Shown one piece after another: positions 41,953 through 51,074 of a stretch of DNA of 64,000 nt. The position numbers and the translations under genes are program-made. The number at the start of each line of letters is the position of its first letter. The first letter of the stretch is position 1. Source of the DNA: Mayamaea pseudoterrestris (Eukaryota > Bacillariophyta > Bacillariophyceae > Sellaphorales > Sellaphoraceae); contig BROI01000029.1 in the NCBI GenBank assembly GCA_027923505.1, forward strand, positions 248,001-312,000, given 5' to 3'. Under the pieces are notes generated by a model that did not search any database, was not told the DNA's origin, and saw only the letters and a list, made by a program, of their open reading frames with translations.

Positions 41953-43308
41953 ATGATTGAAATCTGCTGTTGCATAGCTTTAGTACTCGTTGTATCAACG
42001 AGGCAAATAGCAGGCGCCCCTCTCTACGATCAAGAATTTCCGTCTGCTGAAACTGAATGGATCTCATTGTCACAACATGAAAGTTTCCAGCCAGCTGCAA
42101 CAACTCACGACGATCCGCGGGTCGCTCATGCGCAGCGTCGCTTGTCTAGCGAGTACTCGTCAAGGTTTGCAGACTCGGCAACTTACTATGATGAATACTC
42201 AACGGCATGGCGACTGTTAGGAATGTACATTGATTGTAATATTGACGCGGACAGTGGCGACAGACGACTGAATGGAGATGATGATGGCGTTTCAAATGCA
42301 TGGGACGATGATCAAGCTGGAGCTTCGGCAACTTGTAAACGATTTCTTCTTTGGGCGGCGGTAAGTAGATGCGCTTGCTTCGGGACTTGAACAGTTTCTG
42401 CTTTGTTTTCTCAATCGCTATTCACCTCATTACAGTACGTCGACTTGAGCTATCAAGGCGGAGGCATTGGCGAGTACCAGTTCCATGACGCTTCAACGGA
42501 TGAGTGGGATACATCTGCCTGTGAAGCCACCAAGAACAGTCGCTGTGCCAAAATGGACTGTCACCTGCCAAATACACATTTCACACTTTTGGGATTTTTC
42601 AAAAACTACGATTACGATGACTGGATGGAGCAGCTCTTCAAGCATCAAGCGTTCTGCTTGTGGAGCCAGAATCAGTACAACTTTATGGACAAGTATCGAG
42701 ACTGGTGGCCACAGGGCTGCAGCAGTACAGGGAAGAAGGACGGAAATGGCTATGTTTACATCGATATAAAACCAGGTACTGGCGGCACCATGGGCCTTGG
42801 TCTTTACACAGATAGCTCATGTACCATTGAATACAAGCGTGGTCGAGTTAAGCTGAGTAATGTCGTGCAAAAATACTACGGCAGTAGTGTCAATGACCAT
42901 ATCGACACTTGGAACGAAGCGTTCTCGACGTTCCATACTTGCCAACCGTGCAAAGCATACACATTGTCGACATCTCGAAAAGATGATATCAAGGAAAATG
43001 ATCCGAACAATGGCTACTTCCAGTGCGATGATAACGCAGATTACACCAATGTTAATCAGTGCATGAAGTTCAAAACACACACGGATACGGATGTTGCTAG
43101 CTATAAGGAAGTGGCCGCAGCTTCTTTCCAGGGCACGATCCAATCTAGCTACGCAGCTGATATAACGCCAACGTTCTGGGGCAAATGGGGCTTGTTCATC
43201 ATATCTGTGCTAATATTTTTGGTGGGTTTAAGTGCGTGCGTTTGGTCGGCGCGACCACCCCGAGTGCTATCAAAGAGAAGCGTCGTTTCTACCGAACCGC
43301 TCATATAA
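41953..43308 (+). CDS. Secreted/type I membrane protein, Cys-rich, unknown
   Basis: Two exons (41953-42360, 42436-43308), a 75-base phase-0 GT-AG intron, 426 residues. A signal peptide (CCCIALVLVVSTRQIAGA) is followed by a polar N-terminal part. A conserved-looking core includes WAAYVDLSYQGGGIGEY and CAKMDCHLPNTHFTLLGFF. At least ten Cys in the extracellular part would pair in disulfides (for example CQPCKAYTL). One membrane helix ends the protein (WGLFIISVLIFLVGLSACVW) with a short basic tail. Similar secreted one-TM proteins are known from stramenopile genomes, without known function; I propose none. Confidence 0.75.
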
Positions 43309-43407
43309 ATGCGCAGCATAATGTCTGTATTTTTGTCATTATACCTTATTTTAAAAGTTATCGTGCGAGAAGAGTTGTCGTAGGCTTCTTTTATTTAAAA
43401 AAAATAA

Positions 43408-44754
43408 TTATTTTGCGTATTTAGCGCAGTTGAGATTCACCTGCGACCATCCTTGTCGTTTCAAATTGTCTTCAACGCCATCAACATGCGCTATGCCCAT
43501 GACTGCCACCATGACCGTCTCCTGAGTCAAGCTATCAATCCCTGCTGCCATGTAGGCATCGCGCTCCGTGAGCATGACTTGCACCAGTGCCGGCGCAATC
43601 TTGCGCATGGCGGTCAACAAAGAGCGGACCGACTCTCTCGATTTGATGCTTTCCACAAAGGTTGTCAAGTCTTGCTTCATGGAGTCGGGACTGCTATTGC
43701 TCATGATTGTTGGTCCACCAACCAGTGCCTTCATACTTTCTTCAATTTCACTATCCGCTTGCAGCAGCCTTTTCAAGTCCGTCGCAGCCAGTGCCTGCGT
43801 GAGTCGTTGCAGGGTTAACTCAACGTCCTGATCACCCAACACAATATCGGATCCAATCGCTTGGCCCTGTCGAATCGCCATGGCGAATTCGTCGCCTGGC
43901 TTGAAACCAGCATTGTCAAGGTTTTGGTACATGCCGCGAATGGCATTGCCGACCGACGCGGTGGATGCATCCATAATCATGGAACCTAGGCCGCGTCGAG
44001 CAGGACGAGTCGTTGGTGCAACACCAACGGGAGGTAACGTCCTTGGCGCCGCAGCCTTGCTTGTTGACACTGCTGCATCTCCAAGTTGCATCTGCTGCTG
44101 CTGTTGCAACAATTCTCGCTGTCGCTCCACCACGTTGGGAATAATGATGCGTGTCGGCACCGTCTTTCCGTCATTCCCAATGGGCGCATCCATGGTCAAG
44201 ACCACTTGCTTGTCGCTGCTGTTTGAGTCGGTGACACTTTTCGACACGGCTCCTCCACCGACGCGCTTCAAGTCGAGCTCCACAAAGACTGCGTTAGGTT
44301 TGATTTGCCGCACCAAGTCACTGGCCAGTTGCGCCGACAATTCACTAATATGAGCAGTTCCCAGCAAATAGACTAGTCGATCTCCGCGCTTCCAGACAGT
44401 GACGGTGGCGTCGCATGTAGCACGGTTTGTTATTACGCGAGGAGATGCAGCGAACGCGTTGGATGGATGAAGCAGGATCAGTGATGCCGACGCAGTGGCC
44501 GATGCAGTTGCAACGCTCTGGAACCAGTTTCGTCGAGACAAGGATGATTGTTGACATGATGTACTTTCGTCCTCAATCTCGTCGCTAGCTTGTCTATTGA
44601 ACAATGTTAGTGCACAATCAAATCGAGAACCTTGATGGATCGATAAAGAGCGCACCGATTTTGCAGCAGGTAAAGATGTTGGGCGTGGCGACGTCCATCC
44701 GAACGAAGTCTCCGCAAAGGCCAGAATCAAGTAGCATAAAAGATTCGACTTCAT
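43408..44754 (-). CDS. TraB/PrgY-family protein with plastid and Tat-type lumen signals
   Basis: 448 residues, single exon. The N-terminus is signal-peptide-like (LLCYLILAFAETSFGW). A second signal at residues 73-102 has a twin arginine (SRRNWFQS), a hydrophobic core and an AFA|AS cleavage site, as in proteins carried into the thylakoid lumen by the Tat pathway. The TraB fold is marked by VYLLGTAHISE near residue 128, VELDLKRV, and MGIAHVDGVEDNL at the end. Family members include enterococcal PrgY, GumN-like putative metalloproteases and plant/mammal TRABD. The reaction is uncertain; the conserved GxxH and Glu residues suggest hydrolase activity. A Gln-rich stretch (ELLQQQQQMQ) is inserted in the middle. 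Confidence 0.82.
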   Translation of the reverse strand: MKSNLLCYLILAFAETSFGWTSPRPTSLPAAKSVRSLSIHQGSRFDCALTLFNRQASDEIEDESTSCQQSSLSRRNWFQSVATASATASASLILLHPSNAFAASPRVITNRATCDATVTVWKRGDRLVYLLGTAHISELSAQLASDLVRQIKPNAVFVELDLKRVGGGAVSKSVTDSNSSDKQVVLTMDAPIGNDGKTVPTRIIIPNVVERQRELLQQQQQMQLGDAAVSTSKAAAPRTLPPVGVAPTTRPARRGLGSMIMDASTASVGNAIRGMYQNLDNAGFKPGDEFAMAIRQGQAIGSDIVLGDQDVELTLQRLTQALAATDLKRLLQADSEIEESMKALVGGPTIMSNSSPDSMKQDLTTFVESIKSRESVRSLLTAMRKIAPALVQVMLTERDAYMAAGIDSLTQETVMVAVMGIAHVDGVEDNLKRQGWSQVNLNCAKYAK

Positions 44755-45071
44755 AGTTTTGCTGCGTAATTAGTGAATGAAAAAGCGTATAACTTAAAAG
44801 AAAGGAGGCTTGGAGAAGAAGTGATTGCTCCTCGATGATGATGGTCGCGCGAGAAGATTCTCTCGTCGTCGGATCTGCAATGCAGTACCGATGCGATAAA
44901 TTATGCGAGTCATACCGGTATTGCGATCGCGGTCGGACAAGTCAGGCTCCGCCGCGCCGCCGCGTTCCAACAAAGCAGAAACGGCTTGCTTGACCGCTCC
45001 ACTTACTTTGACTTTCATCAATTTAGCATCTACTATAAACTGCTGCATTGATTTATTGGAGGACGTCGTCC
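44755..45071. other. Divergent region, TraB / pantothenate kinase
   Basis: 317 bases between two divergent starts. A minus-strand frame (44794-45096) of 100 codons fills it; see findings. No promoter motif recognised. Confidence 0.4.
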
Positions 45072-47378
45072 ATGTCGTCGGCGTATCGACTGTCAAATGG
45101 CCTCGATCGCAGCTCCATTCTGCTCGGTTTCTGTGTCGGAGCTACCTGCGCCTCTCTACTGACATGGTGCGCGGCAGTCACCATTCTTCAACGACGAAGA
45201 GGAAACAATGGCGAAACAAATGGCAATACTGATATAAATGCTACGCCATATTCAGCTTGGTGGGTATGGAAGACTCCTGACGAGGCGCTAAGCCATATTG
45301 GAGAATTTCCGGGCGTTCGGAATCGACGGACCCGATGGCCCTGGGATCGCAAGCAGCATCGATCCGACACCATGAGCAGCAACAGCAGCAGCATCAATGG
45401 CGATGACTATCAGCTTCACGATGATTTGCTTGGCACGAGCGAAACCTCGAAAAAAGCATCATCAGCGCCTCTATTGAATGGAGGCGGCAGCATGATGGCG
45501 TCGTCGTCGTCAAGTCCAGAAAAGAAGTCGGACTTTTGCATCGGAAGTATCTTTGGACTTGATGTCGGTGGCACGTTGGCCAAGCTTGTCTACTTTGAAC
45601 AAAAACCTGAACATGTCACGCTAGATTGCACTGATCATCGGAGGGAGCGCTGGTACCGACATTCCGCAAGTGCGCGCGCCGTTTTGTTGGCACGACGAGG
45701 TAATGACGACTTTGCGACAAATGGCGAAGCAGATTCAGCGCAACGAAATGGAAACTCCCCATTGCGAGAAAGATCAGGGAGCATATCAGGGAATTGTCGA
45801 TTGCATCATTCCAAGGCATCGAATGATGATTTGCAGACCATGAGTTTGTTGCGACAAGAATCCGTGCCTGACAATTTAGCTGCCTATGCCCAATCAACGT
45901 CGCTCATGGGCTTCTACACGACGGATTCTATGGATCAAATGTCTAAACAGCAAGGTTGGCAATCAAATGCGCATAATGCATCTGGAGTTAATAGTGCTGC
46001 CACAGATAGTGCCGGCATGTCATCGTCTACATCCACAGTTAACATGCGCAAGGTCCGATCCATGCTCGACTTGAACAAGTCGTCATCGCAAAATTACAAT
46101 GATGCACTTGATCGCTTTTACAATTTTGCAAGACGCATAGATTCATATCGGGAGGGTGTCAAGGACCACAAGCTCAGCTTTTACTCACGCAAACTTGGAG
46201 GAGAGCTTCATTTTATACGATTTGAAACGAGACGCATGTCCAATGCCATGGACTTGATTCGGGCCAACCATCTGCATTTGAATATACGAGAAATGGGAGC
46301 TACGGGCGGAGGGGCTCACAAGTTTGCCAATGTTTGGAAGGAGGAACTTGGAATTGACATTGCCAAGCAGGATGAAATGGATAGTTTAGTAGCGGGCATG
46401 CAGTTTGTCTTGGGAACTGTTGTTGGCGAATGCTACACATACAAACCACCACTTGAGGAAGATGTATCAAATGCAACAATATCGAGAGCAAGTAGCATGT
46501 TGTCGTCCGACGATGACTTTAATGTCGGAGACGGTCTTCCGCTTGACGCGGATGACGCTGATGGAACGTCAAGTACCCCTCGCCGTAGCAGTAAGGATGA
46601 TGTTGGCAAGGGTGATGAGTGGTGGCTGTCCAGAAAAGTGCAGCGAGACTCTATCTCGCAAGCATCGACGTATCCATATCTTTTGGTATCCATTGGGACG
46701 GGTGTGAGCATACTTCGAGTTGACGGGCCTCGCAAACATGTGCGCGTCTCTGGATCTACTATTGGCGGAGGCACCTACTGGGGACTCATCCGACTGTTGA
46801 CCGACATTGAAGATTTTGAAACGGTAATTCGTTTGGCCGAACGAGGGGATCCCTCGAAGATTGATCTGATGATTGGCGACATTTACGGCAACAAGCCAGA
46901 GGTCTTGCAGAAAATGGGTTTGGCACCAGACCTTGTAGCATCTTCGTTTGGTAAACTCATTGCTAAGGAAGATCCAGCGAGTGGTCTGAAGGAGGAAGAT
47001 ATTGCTCGGGCCTTGCTGCTCATGATCACAATCAACATTGGTCAGGTGGCTTATCTAAATGCACAACTACACAAAACGTCAAGAATATACTTTGTCGGTA
47101 ACTTCTTACGAAGCAACTCGATATCGCAAAAGCGCCTTTCGTATGCGATCGACTATTGGTCAAAGGGTGAAATGGAAGCTTTGTTTCTGGAGCACGAGGG
47201 CTACTTTGGAGCGCTTGGTGCCTTTCTCTTGAGTCAAAATATTCCTCACGATCTTGGCCCACGACTTACATTTCAAGACTCGCTGCCAGCATCACTGGAC
47301 AAGCTGGACAGCGACTGGACCGCCGAGGAGCGTCCGGCATTGCTACAAAAGCGGAGCCATACATTTGGATCGCTTTGA
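45072..47378 (+). CDS. Pantothenate kinase (eukaryotic type II), membrane-anchored form
   Basis: 768 residues, single exon; the frame upstream of 45072 has no ATG. Residues 14-42 form a membrane anchor (ILLGFCVGATCASLLTWCAA). The kinase starts with the phosphate loop IFGLDVGGTLAKLVYFE near residue 162. An insert of about 180 Ser/Asn-rich residues comes before the next core part (LGGELHFIRFETRRM, ATGGGAHKFANVW). The rest is well matched: LLVSIGTGVSILRV, VSGSTIGGGTYWGL, and INIGQVAYLNAQLHKTSRIYFVGNFLRSN. It phosphorylates pantothenate, the first and usually controlled step of CoA synthesis. The next gene on the same strand encodes a later enzyme of the same pathway. Both the anchor and the insert are unusual for the family. 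Confidence 0.93.
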   Translation: MSSAYRLSNGLDRSSILLGFCVGATCASLLTWCAAVTILQRRRGNNGETNGNTDINATPYSAWWVWKTPDEALSHIGEFPGVRNRRTRWPWDRKQHRSDTMSSNSSSINGDDYQLHDDLLGTSETSKKASSAPLLNGGGSMMASSSSSPEKKSDFCIGSIFGLDVGGTLAKLVYFEQKPEHVTLDCTDHRRERWYRHSASARAVLLARRGNDDFATNGEADSAQRNGNSPLRERSGSISGNCRLHHSKASNDDLQTMSLLRQESVPDNLAAYAQSTSLMGFYTTDSMDQMSKQQGWQSNAHNASGVNSAATDSAGMSSSTSTVNMRKVRSMLDLNKSSSQNYNDALDRFYNFARRIDSYREGVKDHKLSFYSRKLGGELHFIRFETRRMSNAMDLIRANHLHLNIREMGATGGGAHKFANVWKEELGIDIAKQDEMDSLVAGMQFVLGTVVGECYTYKPPLEEDVSNATISRASSMLSSDDDFNVGDGLPLDADDADGTSSTPRRSSKDDVGKGDEWWLSRKVQRDSISQASTYPYLLVSIGTGVSILRVDGPRKHVRVSGSTIGGGTYWGLIRLLTDIEDFETVIRLAERGDPSKIDLMIGDIYGNKPEVLQKMGLAPDLVASSFGKLIAKEDPASGLKEEDIARALLLMITINIGQVAYLNAQLHKTSRIYFVGNFLRSNSISQKRLSYAIDYWSKGEMEALFLEHEGYFGALGAFLLSQNIPHDLGPRLTFQDSLPASLDKLDSDWTAEERPALLQKRSHTFGSL

Positions 47379-47783
47379 GAAGGCCATAAAGCCGATGATA
47401 GCATGATATGTGCCTTCACACTTCACGCTGCTGAAATATATTTGCCTTGTGTTATTCCTGGCTGTCCTCGAGTGCCCGCTCATGTATACATAATCACTTA
47501 TCAAGAAGTGGACGTGGCCATGATTCGCTTTCATTCTACTTATAATCAAAATAGGGCTTTGCTAAATACAGTACCTTTTCGGTAAAACTTATGGTGCAGT
47601 CGCAAAGCTTACTGCTTTACAATTGAGCGCGATCGCATTTTTGATAGAAACGGGGACATAGATCGAGTCGCATCGTTACACAAGCTCCTCGGCGCGGCGC
47701 GTCATGCGACGACGCCGATGAAGATCTTGCAAGGCTGCACTTGCACAACAAGGCAAGCTAGAGTAGCAAGCTTATCCTGCGCA
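47379..47783. other. Intergenic region, pantothenate kinase / PPAT
   Basis: About 400 bases between the two CoA genes. An in-frame ATG for PPAT at 47718 falls in it. Nothing else recognised. Confidence 0.4.
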
Positions 47784-49022
47784 ATGAGACATCAGTCGAT
47801 TGCTCTCATCGCATCATGCTTTGTAATGCAAATCGCGCAGGCGTTTATAAGCCAGTCGTCGACGAATCGAATAAGAATCCTGCATACTCAATCAACGACT
47901 CGTTGTCACGCCGAGGCTCCAAGCAAGAACAATTTTCAACACGCACTCGCCATACTGGCGATGCCATACAATACATTTGATCGAATTAACAATGAAGCGA
48001 TCCTAGAGACAATCTTACCTCGGACCAACAAGCTGTCCGTTGTGTTGCGTTGTCACGGCCAGCCTCCTTCCATTGCTTCCTTGCGTCGCTACGTTGGGAC
48101 AATCTACTCGCAACTATGGGACTGCACCGTACTGGATACGCAGAATCCAGATTTACCAAAGGTTGTTGTCTACCCGGCACATTTGCCGAACAGCGCACCG
48201 GAAAGCTGGATAACGATTCAACCTGATTTGGACTGCATCATTAGTCGAAACGAATACTTGGGATGGAACTCGCAGGCTGCAGGTGGAGAAGGCCTTGCTT
48301 ACCAGCAAACAGAAGGACAGGGAGGATTGGAGGCGCATGTACGATCTGTGAATGCAGAACGAACAAGTCGAAAGCTAAAGCCAGTACAGGCATGGCCAGT
48401 GGATGCCAAGCGAGTGGTTTCAAATGACAATGAGCATGTCATATTTTTGGAGGACGAGGACGAGAAGGTTAGTGCATCTTCAGAGACTGAGAAGGAGGCT
48501 TTATCAACTTCATTCTTTGGAGGATCCGTTGGAACACCCAAACTCTTTGAAAGTGTCGCGGTGGGCGGAACGTTTGACGGGCTGCACTATGGACATTGCA
48601 AACTGTTAACACTTGCCGTAAGCAGCGTCGAGCCGCGGTCTGGACGACTACTGGTAGGCATTACCAAGGACGAAATGCTTGCGAAAAAGGAGTTTGCGGA
48701 GTTTATTCCAACGTATGCGGAGCGGGTTCAAGGCGTCTACGACTTTCTGGCGCGGCTTGCGCCCGGCATGCTCAATCGTGTCCAGATTGTTCCACTTGAG
48801 GACAATTTCGGCCCGCCGGGGCATGCTGACATTTACTTTGATGCACTGGTTCTATCTCATGAGACTTTGGAGACTGGTATTGCTTTGAATCGGCATCGCA
48901 CCAAGCATTTGAACCTGCATCCTTTGAAACTGCTTTGCACGGAGCGAACGGAAGCGCATGGCATGAGCTCGACGCAACTGAGGCGGTTGCGCGCACGAGC
49001 GGCACAATTAGTACCAGAATAG
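47784..49022 (+). CDS. Phosphopantetheine adenylyltransferase (PPAT), eukaryotic type
   Basis: 412 residues from the ATG at 47784. That start leaves a signal peptide with an Ala-Phe junction (MRHQSIALIASCFVMQIAQAF), suggesting plastid or secretory entry; an ATG at 47718 is also in frame. The C-terminal half is the nucleotidyltransferase: VAVGGTFDGLHYGHCKLL (the T-x-GH-like ATP motif), LLVGITKDEML, YAERVQGVYDFL, VLSHETLETG and SSTQLRR. The N-terminal half resembles the poorly conserved front part of animal CoA synthase. PPAT makes dephospho-CoA from 4'-phosphopantetheine and ATP. There is no fused dephospho-CoA kinase. Confidence 0.9.
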   Translation: MRHQSIALIASCFVMQIAQAFISQSSTNRIRILHTQSTTRCHAEAPSKNNFQHALAILAMPYNTFDRINNEAILETILPRTNKLSVVLRCHGQPPSIASLRRYVGTIYSQLWDCTVLDTQNPDLPKVVVYPAHLPNSAPESWITIQPDLDCIISRNEYLGWNSQAAGGEGLAYQQTEGQGGLEAHVRSVNAERTSRKLKPVQAWPVDAKRVVSNDNEHVIFLEDEDEKVSASSETEKEALSTSFFGGSVGTPKLFESVAVGGTFDGLHYGHCKLLTLAVSSVEPRSGRLLVGITKDEMLAKKEFAEFIPTYAERVQGVYDFLARLAPGMLNRVQIVPLEDNFGPPGHADIYFDALVLSHETLETGIALNRHRTKHLNLHPLKLLCTERTEAHGMSSTQLRRLRARAAQLVPE

Positions 49023-49197
49023 ACTAGTGTTAACACTAGTGAATGGCGTTGATAGTTGACGAGTTGAATATGACCAACAATGCAGCGTACGACGTAATAA
49101 TATATACGACTATGCAGTAGCACCAGTACCGCTACGATATCACACTTGAAAATAAAAGAAAAGATCCCTCTCGCCATTCATTTTGACGGAAATCACC

Positions 49198-51009
49198 ATG
49201 GCGCCACCTGCTGCTTCGGCGGACGCTGGCATGTCACGTGCGGCCAAGCGACGCTCGAAAAAGAGACAAAAGCAGCTGCATCCAAATGAAACCGAAGATG
49301 GATGCACCGAACAAAGTCAAGCCACTCGGCAGACGCCAGACATGAAGAAGCAGAAAATGACTGCAAAACGACGCGACGAAGTCGATGATACAGAGCAGGA
49401 GGAAGATATCATGAGTTTAAACGAATCAGAGTTGGAGGAGACGAGAGAAAAGGTGGCGAAGAAGTCCGTCAAGAGCACTGATAAAGCAGCTACGTTGCGA
49501 TTACCGCCAGGAGTGACTCGACTTGTCCAACTTCTTGGCGACGAACATGACGTAACATCGACGGATCGAGCAAAGCATCTACTTTCATTTCTACTCAACA
49601 TGCCTCTTAAACACTTTTACAAGGATTATTTCGAGAAGAAACCTCTCTTGGTTCAGACCATGAAGAATCGAGATCGCTTGGGTGGATTGTTGGATCTTGC
49701 AGCAATTCGCACCATGATGCAGACGCAAAAGCTTTACTACGGAAAAGATCTAAATGTGACTCGGTACGAGCTGCAAAAGGATGGTGTCAAGCGACGAACG
49801 ACGCTGGATCCGGTAGATGGAGACGTGAAGAAGCAAGTAGATGCATCGATATGGTCCGACTTTTACCAGCAAGGGTGCACAATTCGCTTGCTTTGTCCAC
49901 ACAAGCATATTGATCCAATTCACGCGCTTCTTAGCAATTTAGAAACTGAGTTTGGCTGCATGGTTGGATCAAATGCCTACCTGACGCCTCCCGATGGGTC
50001 GCAGGGATTTGCCCCACACTACGATGACATTGACGCGTTTTGCTTGCAACTGGAGGGGCGTAAGCGGTGGAAGGTGTATGCACCCTTGCACATGAGCGAA
50101 CGGTTACCGCGAGTCAGTAGCGAAGATTATGTGGCAGCTGATCTCGATGGAGTCGAGCCAGTGTTTGATGTACTTTTGGAACCAGGGGATGTGTTGTACA
50201 TGCCCCGTGGCTGGATTCATCAGGCGTGTACCCTACCCGACTCAAACGCTAGCGAGAGCCAACAACATTCATTGCACTTGACGATATCTACCATGCAGCA
50301 GTGGGCATGGGTTGATTTGATTGAAATTGTCATGCCAGAAGCGCTGCAAGCTGTCGCAACTGGTGAATTTACCGCTTTGAGGGAGGGCTTACCAAACAAA
50401 TTTCTTGACTATATGGGCACCATGCATCATGATCCCGACGATACTCTTCCAGACATTCTCAAAAAGAAAATGGATGAAAGCATAGACGACGTCGTTGAAG
50501 AGAAGAGATTGTTAAAGGAGCAGTTTTTATCTCAGGCAAAGAAACGCATTGCGTTGGTAGCGAAGGAGGCGTCGAATTTAATAGATGCTGCTTGTGATCA
50601 GTTAGGCGTGCGCTTCATATCGGAGCGCTTGCCACCGGCACTTTCTCTAAAAGAAAAAGCGCGAACTGATGCGGGTGTATGTGCTTCATTCAACGTTTTG
50701 CCAGGGACAATGTGCCGTATTGCTCGTCAGGGGATTGCACGCCTCGTCATTGACGACGGCAAGGCGGTATTGTTTCATTGCTGCGATAACTCCCGCGTGT
50801 ATATGGAAAAGGCGTTAAATCCATTGGAATTTGAACTGGACGATGCCCCGGCTATAGAGCAGTTGCTTACAACTGTCGAACCTCGTTGGATAATGGTGAA
50901 TGACTTATTCCATGATTCGATTGATGATAAGGTTGCCGTTGCTCAAGCTCTATTTGATGAGGGTCTGCTTGCCGTCTATTCACCATCAGAGAGCGACGAA
51001 GAAAAGTGA
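49198..51009 (+). CDS. JmjC ribosomal oxygenase, NO66/RIOX type
   Basis: 603 residues from the ATG at 49198 (CACCATGG context). The N-terminus is basic (KRRSKKRQK), as expected for a nucleolar protein. The cupin domain contains the Fe(II) ligands His274, Asp276 (FAPHYDDIDAFCLQLEG) and His341 (MPRGWIHQA), with the RIOX-like KRWKVYAPLH. C-terminal winged-helix-type sequence follows (LPGTMCRIARQG, LEFELDDAPAIEQLL). In animals NO66 hydroxylates a His of ribosomal protein uL2, and bacterial YcfD does the same to uL16; the nuclear role here is inferred. A possible AATAAA lies about 60 bases after the stop, next to the convergent RTF1 stop codon. Confidence 0.92.
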   Translation: MAPPAASADAGMSRAAKRRSKKRQKQLHPNETEDGCTEQSQATRQTPDMKKQKMTAKRRDEVDDTEQEEDIMSLNESELEETREKVAKKSVKSTDKAATLRLPPGVTRLVQLLGDEHDVTSTDRAKHLLSFLLNMPLKHFYKDYFEKKPLLVQTMKNRDRLGGLLDLAAIRTMMQTQKLYYGKDLNVTRYELQKDGVKRRTTLDPVDGDVKKQVDASIWSDFYQQGCTIRLLCPHKHIDPIHALLSNLETEFGCMVGSNAYLTPPDGSQGFAPHYDDIDAFCLQLEGRKRWKVYAPLHMSERLPRVSSEDYVAADLDGVEPVFDVLLEPGDVLYMPRGWIHQACTLPDSNASESQQHSLHLTISTMQQWAWVDLIEIVMPEALQAVATGEFTALREGLPNKFLDYMGTMHHDPDDTLPDILKKKMDESIDDVVEEKRLLKEQFLSQAKKRIALVAKEASNLIDAACDQLGVRFISERLPPALSLKEKARTDAGVCASFNVLPGTMCRIARQGIARLVIDDGKAVLFHCCDNSRVYMEKALNPLEFELDDAPAIEQLLTTVEPRWIMVNDLFHDSIDDKVAVAQALFDEGLLAVYSPSESDEEK

Positions 51010-51074
51010 TGCGGCGAGAACTACAGATAATTGCTTTGTGCATGTTTTACCAATTAACTGTAAAAAAATAAAAT

